Shown here piece after piece: positions 14,898 through 21,017 of a stretch of DNA of 26,763 nucleotides (its first letter is position 1; each line of letters starts with the position of its first letter). The notes beneath the pieces were generated by a model that did no database searches, was not told the DNA's origin, and was given only the letters and a program-made list of their open reading frames with translations. The position numbers and the translations under genes are program-made. This DNA is from CAYNEO01 sp964396245 (GTDB lineage Bacteria; Zixibacteria; MSB-5A5; GN15; FEB-12): positions 1-26,763 of the forward strand of contig CAYNEO010000047.1 of NCBI GenBank assembly GCA_964396245.1. Direction: 5' to 3'.

Positions 14898-15022
14898 TTC
14901 TTACTCCACCGGTTTGATCATCTCCGCAGCCACCGAATCACGGCGCTCCTGCGGTCGGAAACATGGACCGCCATTTGTTATAAACCAGTAACGGTTAATT
15001 GGCTCAGACAGTTACAGGAAAC

Positions 15023-16051
15023 CTAGAACAAACTTCGCTGCGCTCTATCGTCAGGAAGTTGAAATCCGAGATGCCTGGCTGCATCCGGAGAAGCTACCCG
15101 GCCTCGCCTGGTACGCTGCACGAAGCCGATCTTGAGCAGGAAAGGTTCCACCATATCGACGAGGGTATCGGCTTCCTCGTTTAACGTCGCAGCCAGGGCC
15201 TCGATGCCTACCGGCCCTCCCTTGTAATACTCCAGTATCACCTGGAGCAGCTTGCGGTCGAGATTATCCAATCCCGCGGAATCGACTCCCTCGGCATCGA
15301 GCGCTTTAACCGCAATATCCTCATTGATATTACCATTCTCTTTGACCGCGGCATAGTCCCGCACCCGGCGCAGGAGACGGTTGGCGATTCGCGGCGTCCC
15401 GCGGGCTCGACCGGCAATAACGGCCGCGGCGGCCGGGTCAATGTCGATCTCCAGAAGGCCTGCCGACCTGAGAACGATATCGCACAACTCTTCGGCCGGG
15501 TAGAAATCGATATGATAATAGAGCCCGAACCGGTCACGAAACGGCGCTGAGAGCATTCCCGCCCGCGTCGTCGCTCCCACCAGCGTGAACCGTTTCAACG
15601 GGACATTGATCACCTTCGCGAAGGCGCCCTTATCAACCACGAAATCGACCTTGAAATCCTCCATCGCCGGGTATATGAACTCCTCGATTACTGATGACAA
15701 ACGATGGATTTCATCGATAAAGAGGATATCACCCTCATTGAGATTAGTAAGAATACCCATCAGGTCGCCGGCGCGCTGAAGGGCCGGGCCGGAAGTTGAG
15801 ATTATCCGGGAGCCCATTTCATTGGCAATGATATGGGCCAGCGTCGTCTTGCCCAGTCCCGGCGGACCATAGAGCAGGATATGTTCGACCGGTTCCGAGC
15901 GCCCCCTGGCAGCCTCCAGTAAGACTTCAAGTTTCCCGCATAACTCCTGCTGCCCTATATATTCCCGAAGATACTTAGGGCGAAGCGAATATTGCACAAG
16001 GTCTTCATTGGGAGTCGCCTGCGAACCGGATACGATGCGTTCACGAGCCAT
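15023..16051 (-). CDS. ruvB: Holliday junction branch migration ATPase RuvB
   Basis: RuvB is the AAA+ motor that pulls DNA through RuvA at Holliday junctions. The 342-aa protein has the family start (SLRPKYLREYIGQ), Walker A GPPGLGKT (res 62-69), Walker B FIDEIH (about res 114-119), sensor 1 GATT, the arginine finger in FRDRFG, sensor 2 TPRIANRLLRR, and the C-terminal winged helix with PVGIEALAATLNEE and a QRTRRGR basic turn. The ATG at 16051 overlaps the ruvA stop by one base (TGATG). About 125 nt follow before the next gene, the largest break in this part of the minus-strand block, with one isolated TATAAC -10-like hexamer (14977-14982). Confidence 0.98.
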   Translation of the reverse strand: MARERIVSGSQATPNEDLVQYSLRPKYLREYIGQQELCGKLEVLLEAARGRSEPVEHILLYGPPGLGKTTLAHIIANEMGSRIISTSGPALQRAGDLMGILTNLNEGDILFIDEIHRLSSVIEEFIYPAMEDFKVDFVVDKGAFAKVINVPLKRFTLVGATTRAGMLSAPFRDRFGLYYHIDFYPAEELCDIVLRSAGLLEIDIDPAAAAVIAGRARGTPRIANRLLRRVRDYAAVKENGNINEDIAVKALDAEGVDSAGLDNLDRKLLQVILEYYKGGPVGIEALAATLNEEADTLVDMVEPFLLKIGFVQRTRRGRVASPDAARHLGFQLPDDRAQRSLF

Positions 16052-16698
16052 CAGGAAGCCACCTTCGTTTGTTGCTGATTCTTGAAGATAAGGGTGATGA
16101 GGTCCTCGGCGGAAGCAATTTTGGGATGTCCTTCCAGAACGCGGTCGATCATTTTCTTCGCCTCGCTCCTCGAGTACTGCAATTGCTCGAGCACATCGAG
16201 AGCCTCATCGACAAACGGCGAGGACTTCGGCTTTTTCACCGCCAGCGGTTCTTCGTTCCTGGATAGCGCGAACTTGGCCGTCTTGCCATGAAGCTCGGCG
16301 ATAATCTTTTCGGCCAACCTTGCTCCCACGCCGGGGAGGCTGTTGAGCTTGCCCGCATCTTTCGTTTCGATGGCGCGGGCGATGTCTTTGATGGGAAAAA
16401 CCAGCGATTTGAGCGCCTTTTTGACTCCGAGACCGGGCACCTGGGTGAACAACGAGAAAAACTCCCGGTCGATCCTGTCCGTGAATCCGACCAGCTTGGG
16501 ATAGTGGTTGGATTTTCTGTCGCCCGCCTCAATATAGTAGATTGTCTCAAATTCAATTTCGGATCCGATGCGGCCGTCGTCTTTCAGTCGCTCGGCCAAC
16601 GCGGTCGGCACCATGACTTCATAGTATACGCCGCCGTTTTCGACGAGGGCTGATTGCTCGCCAATCTGCGTGAGTTTACCCTTGATTCGGCTGATCAT
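16051..16698 (-). CDS. ruvA: Holliday junction DNA helicase subunit RuvA
   Basis: RuvA binds four-way junctions as a tetramer and loads RuvB. The 215-aa product has the OB-fold domain I (MISRIKGKL...), two helix-hairpin-helix motifs in domain II (PGLGVKKAL and PGVGARLAEKI) and the small RuvB-binding domain III at the C-terminus (DVLEQLQYSRSEAKKM). The ATG at 16698 overlaps the ruvC stop as ATGA and matches the normal family N-terminus. A frame opening 42 nt earlier is not used. The protein is somewhat longer than E. coli RuvA (203 aa), partly because the hairpin that carries the acidic pin is extended by about six residues. Confidence 0.95.
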   Translation of the reverse strand: MISRIKGKLTQIGEQSALVENGGVYYEVMVPTALAERLKDDGRIGSEIEFETIYYIEAGDRKSNHYPKLVGFTDRIDREFFSLFTQVPGLGVKKALKSLVFPIKDIARAIETKDAGKLNSLPGVGARLAEKIIAELHGKTAKFALSRNEEPLAVKKPKSSPFVDEALDVLEQLQYSRSEAKKMIDRVLEGHPKIASAEDLITLIFKNQQQTKVAS

Positions 16699-17189
16699 AT
16701 TTCCACCGGTTGTTGGTGTTGCATGGCCTCGATATGACACAACGCCGCCGCGAGAGCGTCGGCGGCATCCGGCGGTTCGGGCACCTCTGAGAGGCCGAGT
16801 GTCGAGCGAATCATGAGTTGCATCTGCAGTTTGTTGGCCCTACCGTTCCCGGTGAGTGATTTTTTGATACGTGTCGAGGAATACGGAAACACTTTCATCC
16901 CTGCCTCGGCGGCCTGAAGGAAGACAATTCCACGGGCGTGACCCATAATGATCGCGGTCCGTGGATGAGCGTAGTGCGAGTAGAGCTCTTCGACTGCCAT
17001 TACATCGGGCCGGAATTGTTCGATAATTGCTTTAAGCTCGCGCGCTATTTCGCTCAGGCGCATGGAGATATCCTCACGGTCAGCGGTGCGGATCACACCC
17101 GCCTCGACGACCGACCGGCGATCACCATCGCATTCGATTACGCCGTATCCGGTGATGCGCAGGCCCGGATCTATGCCCAGAATTCGCAT
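16695..17189 (-). CDS. ruvC: Crossover junction endodeoxyribonuclease RuvC
   Basis: RuvC cuts Holliday junctions processed by RuvAB. The 164-aa protein has the RNase H-like fold with the catalytic acids visible: Asp7 in GIDPGLRITGYG, a Glu in VEELY, and the paired Asp of PPDAADALAAALCH. Tyr takes the place of the Phe that follows the central Glu in E. coli. The loop after it (SHYAHPRTAIIMGHARG) is one residue longer. The ATG at 17189 has no Shine-Dalgarno. It overlaps ruvA by 4 nt, giving the contiguous ruvC-ruvA-ruvB order. Confidence 0.96.
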   Translation of the reverse strand: MRILGIDPGLRITGYGVIECDGDRRSVVEAGVIRTADREDISMRLSEIARELKAIIEQFRPDVMAVEELYSHYAHPRTAIIMGHARGIVFLQAAEAGMKVFPYSSTRIKKSLTGNGRANKLQMQLMIRSTLGLSEVPEPPDAADALAAALCHIEAMQHQQPVEI

Positions 17190-17195
17190 ATGTCA

Positions 17196-17224
17196 TACAT
17201 AGGATTCAGCCGCCCAAATATCAA
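17196..17224 (-). promoter_or_regulatory. Weak candidate promoter directly before ruvC
   Basis: Minus strand TTGATA (17219-17224, five of six -35 matches) preceded by a T-rich run is followed after 17 nt by TATGTA (17196-17201, a poor -10). Initiation would fall at or next to the ruvC ATG, producing a leaderless message, which would explain the missing Shine-Dalgarno. Evidence is limited to base matching. Confidence 0.3.
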
Positions 17225-17258
17225 TAAAAAACTGGATTTCCGCAGTGGTATGTGAGGT

Positions 17259-18044
17259 TCACACCCCCAGAAGACCGGGGATCGACGTAATGGAATCGAC
17301 AATCAAATCGGGGCTGATATCCGAGGCCGATACAAGCTCCTCGCGATATTTGCCGGTCTTGACTAGTATTCCCCTCATCCCTGCGTTCTGCGCACCGCCG
17401 ATGTCGTTTACGATATCATCACCAATCATCACGACCCGGTCGGCGGTCAGGCGCATGTCTTTGAGGGCAAGTTCGAAGAAGGATTTCGAGGGTTTCCCTA
17501 TCACCGTCGCCGCCTTCCCCGTGACGTACTCGAGTCCGGCCACAAAAGCGCCGATATCCATTTGCAGCCCGTCCTCCGTCTGCCAGTAGCGTCCCTTGTG
17601 CAAAGCTACCATTTCCGCCCCGTTGATGACCATATTGAAGACCCGATTCATGAGGTCATAGTCCCACCGCTTGCCGACATCGCCGATTACAACGACATCC
17701 GGATGCTGCTCATCGACGGGAAATTCGGCAAAGTCCTGAAGCGGATCATCGGATAACATGAGAAAGCAGGTCGGTTTGCCCCTCTCCCGAAGATACGCCT
17801 GGGTGGCGTGAATCACGCCGAATACTTCTTCTTCCTCGATTGGCAGTCCGAGATTGACCAGTTTCCGATACAGCGCCGCGAGCGATTTGGTGGTTGTGTT
17901 GGTGGTAAATCGACAGGGAATGCTTCGGGATTTGATGCGTCCGAGAGCCTCGATAGCACCGTCGACAACGGAATCGCCGATATAGAGAACCCCGTCCAGA
18001 TCAAACAACAAACCGGAAATGTCGGATAGTGGATTTGATGTCAC
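17259..18044 (-). CDS. HAD-IIA family phosphatase (NagD/LHPP/HDHD2-like)
   Basis: This 261-aa protein is a HAD hydrolase with the type IIA cap. Motif I is FDLDGVLY with Asp15 and Asp17, motif II is the Thr of TTNTTTKS, motif III is the Lys of IGKPSKSFF, and motif IV is IGDDIVNDIGGAQ. The overall pattern, including the TNTTT segment and a C-terminal VKTGKYRE, looks closest to the LHPP/HDHD2 branch rather than to NagD itself. That assignment is by memory of the family and not by search. The GTG at 18044 is the only plausible start and has GGTG upstream. It lies 57 nt downstream of yebC and 69 nt before ruvC. Substrate unknown. Confidence 0.85.
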   Translation of the reverse strand: MTSNPLSDISGLLFDLDGVLYIGDSVVDGAIEALGRIKSRSIPCRFTTNTTTKSLAALYRKLVNLGLPIEEEEVFGVIHATQAYLRERGKPTCFLMLSDDPLQDFAEFPVDEQHPDVVVIGDVGKRWDYDLMNRVFNMVINGAEMVALHKGRYWQTEDGLQMDIGAFVAGLEYVTGKAATVIGKPSKSFFELALKDMRLTADRVVMIGDDIVNDIGGAQNAGMRGILVKTGKYREELVSASDISPDLIVDSITSIPGLLGV

Positions 18045-18101
18045 CGGATCACCATACCGGGCCGTATCCGCCTGCCGTAGCCTCGAGGAAATAACGTCGC
18101 A

Positions 18102-18857
18102 TCACTCTTCGGCTAATTTCTCCATGACAGATTCATCGATGTCGAAATTGGCGTAGACCTTCTGGATGTCGTCATTTTCCTCCAGCAAATCCATCATCTT
18201 CAGCATACTGGAGGCTTCCTTCTCGTCGGTGAGTTTCACGGTATTCTGGGGCACCATGGTGACTTCCGCGGAGGCAATAGGGATGCCCTTTTCCTCGATA
18301 GCCGTCCGGACATCATCGAGCTTGCCCGGGTCGGTGATGATAGTATAGGAATCGCTTTCGGTTTCGATATCATCGGCACCCGCCTCCATGGCGACATCCA
18401 TGAGCGTGTCCTCGTCGACCCGATCGGCGTCGATTGATATAACCCCCCTGGAGTCGAATATCCACGCCACACAACCGTTGGCGCCGAGATTGCCCCCGTA
18501 TTTTGTCAGGATGTGCCGAATTTCTGACACAACCCGGTTCTTATTGTCCGTCATTACTTCCAGATAAAGGGCCACACCGCTGGGGCCATATCCTTCGTAT
18601 GTCGCAGATTCATAGGAAACACCCGGGAGTTGTCCGGTGCCCTTAAGGATAGCCCGCTTGATATTGTCGGCCGGCATGTTGACCGCCTTGGCGGCGGCGA
18701 TTGCCGTACGCAGGCGCGGGTTACCATCGGCATCACCTCCGCCTTCGCGGGCGGCGATCGTGATTTCCTTGATATGACGGGTGAATATCTTGCCCCGCTC
18801 CTGGTCGGCTTTGCCTTTTTTGCGTTTTATTGTCGCCCATTTTGAATGGCCTGACAT
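18102..18857 (-). CDS. yebC: YebC/PmpR family protein (TACO1-like)
   Basis: YebC proteins were described as DNA-binding regulators and are also linked to translation through proline-rich stretches. The 251-aa product has the unmistakable start SGHSKWATIKRKKG, followed by FTRHIKEITIAAREGG, NMPADNIKRAI, YEGYGPSGVALYLEV and an acidic C-terminal domain with two alpha/beta lobes. GGAGG lies 8 nt before the ATG at 18857. It is the first gene of the minus-strand block, behind the promoter at 18928-18956, and yebC next to ruvC is a common bacterial neighbourhood. Confidence 0.97.
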   Translation of the reverse strand: MSGHSKWATIKRKKGKADQERGKIFTRHIKEITIAAREGGGDADGNPRLRTAIAAAKAVNMPADNIKRAILKGTGQLPGVSYESATYEGYGPSGVALYLEVMTDNKNRVVSEIRHILTKYGGNLGANGCVAWIFDSRGVISIDADRVDEDTLMDVAMEAGADDIETESDSYTIITDPGKLDDVRTAIEEKGIPIASAEVTMVPQNTVKLTDEKEASSMLKMMDLLEENDDIQKVYANFDIDESVMEKLAEE

Positions 18858-18915
18858 AAAAGAACCCTCCGGGTTGACGGAATCGTTTTAGCCTCTGATC
18901 GATACGCCGAAACGG

Positions 18916-18959
18916 CACTTGCCGGAAAATCTACACAATTATGCCGGGGTTGGCAAGTG
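18916..18959. repeat. 8-bp inverted repeat in the yebC/HIT divergent promoter region
   Basis: CACTTGCC (18916-18923) and GGCAAGTG (18952-18959) are perfect inverted copies separated by 28 nt. The right arm contains most of the -35 of the minus-strand promoter. The left arm contains TTGCC, a possible plus-strand -35 lacking a good -10. An operator role is possible. A second short near-palindrome, TTCCTC-G-GAGGAA, lies at 18967-18979. Confidence 0.5.
18928..18956 (-). promoter_or_regulatory. Candidate sigma70-type promoter for the yebC-ruvCAB block
   Basis: Minus strand TTGCCA (18951-18956, five of six matches to the -35) and TAGATT (18928-18933, four of six matches to the -10) are separated by exactly 17 nt. 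Initiation would fall near 18921, leaving a 5' leader of about 63 nt with the strong GGAGG of yebC. This is the best promoter candidate on the minus strand. Confidence 0.5.
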
Positions 18960-19068
18960 GACAGTATTCCTCGGAGGAACAAGATTTTGCTTGAATTTCC
19001 GCCTGAAGGGAGTTTTTTGTGCGACGTGAGTTGCGGTCGATCATGCGAAACGCGGAAAGGAAATGCGG

Positions 19069-19407
19069 ATGGCATCGATTTTTACACGTATAATCAAGCG
19101 TGAGGCGCCGGCCAAGATATACTATGAAGACGATGAGGTTATCGTTATAGCCGACCGCTACCCGAAAGACCGGGTCCATCTCCTTCTGATTCCCAAAGAG
19201 GAGCACCCGACTTTCTTTGAGACGCCGCCGTCCGTTCTCCATAAGCTCAACGAAACGGCCAAAATGGTGGTGGACAAACTGGGAATTTCCGATCATTTCC
19301 GGATTGTCATCAATAACGGCTACGGACAGGAGATATTCCACGTCCATTACCACTTGATGTCAAACCGGGGCGCCGACCGGGTAGAGTATATTGAGGAAGT
19401 GAAATAA
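19069..19407 (+). CDS. HIT family nucleotide-binding protein (HINT-like)
   Basis: HIT proteins hydrolyse purine nucleotide phosphoramidates or related adenylated compounds. This 112-aa protein has the standard start (ASIFTRIIKREAPAKIYYEDD) and the histidine triad HVHYH with His91, His93 and His95. The second ATG at 19069 is preferred: AAAGGA lies 7 nt before it and it gives the usual MASIF N-terminus, whereas the ATG at 19063 is too close to that site. It is the first plus-strand gene, divergent from yebC. No terminator was found between it and rpsU. Confidence 0.93.
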   Translation: MASIFTRIIKREAPAKIYYEDDEVIVIADRYPKDRVHLLLIPKEEHPTFFETPPSVLHKLNETAKMVVDKLGISDHFRIVINNGYGQEIFHVHYHLMSNRGADRVEYIEEVK

Positions 19408-19499
19408 GCCGGGTTTTTGGCCTAAAACAGTCACCGGAACAACCGGCGTTGGGCGGCGTTAGAATGAGCAGTTTTGAGCGGATAACTTGCTCCAAGCTG

Positions 19500-19528
19500 T
19501 TGACAGAACTTGATTTTTGGCGTACTAT
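19500..19528 (+). promoter_or_regulatory. Candidate sigma70-type promoter for rpsU-yqeY-cvpA
   Basis: A perfect TTGACA (19500-19505) is followed after 17 nt by TACTAT (19523-19528, four of six -10 matches). Initiation near 19535 would give a leader of about 64 nt before the rpsU start. It is the strongest promoter match in the window. Confidence 0.6.
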
Positions 19529-19598
19529 ACCGATAGTAGGTGAAATATATGATAGATTTGAATTTCGACAGACGACATGCGGAGGGGGGTGAAGTAAT

Positions 19599-19796
19599 TT
19601 GACGGGCGTCAGAGTACGCGATGATGAATCGTTTGAAAAAGCCCTCCGTCGTTTTAACAAGTTCTGCGAAAAAGCAGGCATACTCTCGGATTACAAAAAG
19701 CATCAGCATTTCGAGAAGCCGTCTGAAACGAGAAAGCGGAAGATGGCTGCTGCCCGGCGGAAAGCCAGGCGGTCCAGAATGATGGAAAGCGATTAA
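19599..19796 (+). CDS. rpsU: Small ribosomal subunit protein bS21
   Basis: bS21 is a small, basic protein of the 30S platform near the anti-Shine-Dalgarno end of 16S rRNA. The 65-aa sequence begins TGVRVRDDESFEKALRRFNKFC and continues with KPSETRKRKMAAARRKARR, as expected. The start is TTG at 19599. A G-rich tract GGAGGGGGG (19581-19589) lies upstream, the GGAGG core being 13 nt from the start and its later Gs closer. No ATG or GTG in this frame fits. The stop overlaps the yqeY ATG by one base (TAATG), so the pair is coupled. Confidence 0.95.
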   Translation: MTGVRVRDDESFEKALRRFNKFCEKAGILSDYKKHQHFEKPSETRKRKMAAARRKARRSRMMESD

Positions 19797-20242
19797 TGGC
19801 TATTATTGATCACATAGATCAAGATTTGATAGAGGCCCTGAAAGGCGGGAACAAGCAAAAGGTTACCGTTCTTCGGGGCCTTAAATCTGATATAAAGTAT
19901 CGTCAGATCGAGACGAGAGAAGAACTTACTGACGAACAGGTCACCGAGGTTCTGGCCTCGAGCGCCAAGAAGCGCCGCGAATCGATCGAGCAATACGCCG
20001 CCGCGGGGAGACAGGACCTGGTCGACAAGGAAAATTTCGAACTCGATGTAATCCAGGGATACCTTCCGGAACAGCTCTCGGAAGATGAACTGCGGACCCT
20101 CGTAACCGAGGCTATAGCCGAGTCCGGCGCCGAATCGCCAAAAGATATGGGCAAGGTAATGAAGATCCTTATGCCCAGGATCAAGGGGAAGGCGGACGGT
20201 AAGCTGGTCAATAAATTGGTCTCGGAAATCCTTGCCAAGTGA
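19796..20242 (+). CDS. yqeY: GatB/YqeY domain-containing protein
   Basis: This 148-aa protein corresponds to the stand-alone YqeY family, related to the tail domain of the GatB amidotransferase subunit that contacts tRNA. It shows the N-terminal DQDLIEALKGGNKQKVTVLRGL helix, EQVTEVLASSAKKRRESI, QGYLPEQLSEDEL and the C-terminal DMGKVMKILMPRIKGKADG motif in normal order. A role in tRNA-dependent amidation or tRNA handling is suspected in the family but not proven. GGAAAG lies 6 nt before the ATG, inside rpsU. The rpsU-yqeY pairing is common in bacteria. Confidence 0.95.
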   Translation: MAIIDHIDQDLIEALKGGNKQKVTVLRGLKSDIKYRQIETREELTDEQVTEVLASSAKKRRESIEQYAAAGRQDLVDKENFELDVIQGYLPEQLSEDELRTLVTEAIAESGAESPKDMGKVMKILMPRIKGKADGKLVNKLVSEILAK

Positions 20243-20298
20243 TTTAAAACTTTTCTATCTTCGGGCCGAACGGGAATATCAAGAAAGGGAGTGCGCCT

Positions 20299-20928
20299 AT
20301 GAACTGGATAGACGGCATCCTCATTGCCCTGCTTCTGGCAATGGTGATTATCGGGTCCAAGAAGGGCTTGATCAGGGAGCTGATGGCGTTCGTGGTCTTC
20401 TTCGCGGCCATCATTTTTTCTATCACTTACATCGATAATTTTGCCGTCTGGGTATACGAGCAACTCGGGGGGTCGCCCCTCGTTTCAGCCTTCCTGTCAT
20501 TTTTGATTCTCCTGGCGGCATCGTATGCGGTTTTCAAACTCCTGGGAATCCTCTTCTACAAAGTGGCGCACATTAAGACCTCCGGTAAGCGCGACCAGAT
20601 GGGCGGCGCCCTCATCGGATTCCTTCGCGGCTGGCTGGCTGTGAGTTTCCTGACTTTCCTGGTGTTCCTGCTGCCGATGCCGGATGGTTTTTACACCAGT
20701 TTTGACAATTCCTTCTTCGGTTCGACGGTGGTTCGGACTATCCCGCTGGTATATGATAACACCAAGGCCATTCACCCCAGGCGACCGGCTTTCATGGGTC
20801 AGATTGAGAATACCCTGCTCGTAGCCCCGGGCAAGACAACCAAGGGCGCCAACATGGCGACCGAAGAGCGACAGGAAGTGCACCGAGTCATTTATCACAT
20901 GGACCGAATTCTGAACCCGGTTCAGTGA
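20299..20928 (+). CDS. cvpA: CvpA family membrane protein
   Basis: This 209-aa protein has four predicted membrane helices in its first 125 residues, starting NWIDGILIALLLAMVIIGSKKGLIRELM, which is the CvpA signature (a D near the start, then KGxxRE after helix 1). A GGALIGFLRGW segment precedes helix 4. The tail (about res 145-209) is polar and probably soluble. E. coli CvpA is tied to colicin V production, and family members matter for envelope stress, but a precise role is not known. AGGGAG lies 7 nt before the ATG. A strong terminator follows 44 nt after the stop. Confidence 0.9.
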   Translation: MNWIDGILIALLLAMVIIGSKKGLIRELMAFVVFFAAIIFSITYIDNFAVWVYEQLGGSPLVSAFLSFLILLAASYAVFKLLGILFYKVAHIKTSGKRDQMGGALIGFLRGWLAVSFLTFLVFLLPMPDGFYTSFDNSFFGSTVVRTIPLVYDNTKAIHPRRPAFMGQIENTLLVAPGKTTKGANMATEERQEVHRVIYHMDRILNPVQ

Positions 20929-20943
20929 ACCGGCAAATTGGTT

Positions 20944-20970
20944 TTGATTTCGCGACCTTGTGCATATATT
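20944..20970 (+). promoter_or_regulatory. Weak candidate promoter overlapping the cvpA terminator, for mutS2
   Basis: TTGATT (20944-20949) and TATATT (20965-20970, five of six -10 matches) are 15 nt apart, shorter than ideal. Initiation near 20977 would begin inside the first arm of the terminator hairpin. The resulting RNA could not form the full stem and would escape termination. This is suggested because only 20 nt separate the terminator from the mutS2 start. Confidence 0.25.
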
Positions 20971-20972
20971 AG

Positions 20973-20997
20973 AACCGGCCTTCGGGCCGGTTTTTTT
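20973..20997 (+). terminator. Intrinsic terminator after cvpA
   Basis: AACCGGCC (20973-20980) pairs perfectly with GGCCGGTT (20985-20992) around a TTCG tetraloop, followed at once by a T run to 20997. It is a textbook rho-independent terminator on the plus strand and marks the end of the rpsU-yqeY-cvpA unit. Confidence 0.93.
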
Positions 20998-21017
20998 GTT
21001 GAAAGAATTGTCCAGAT

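Noticed and set aside
18974..19105. Possible upstream leader peptide before the HIT gene (GGAGGAAC followed by a TTG-start frame)
   Set aside because: It overlaps the HIT gene out of frame, uses a rare start and has no leader-like codon run. Chance is more likely.
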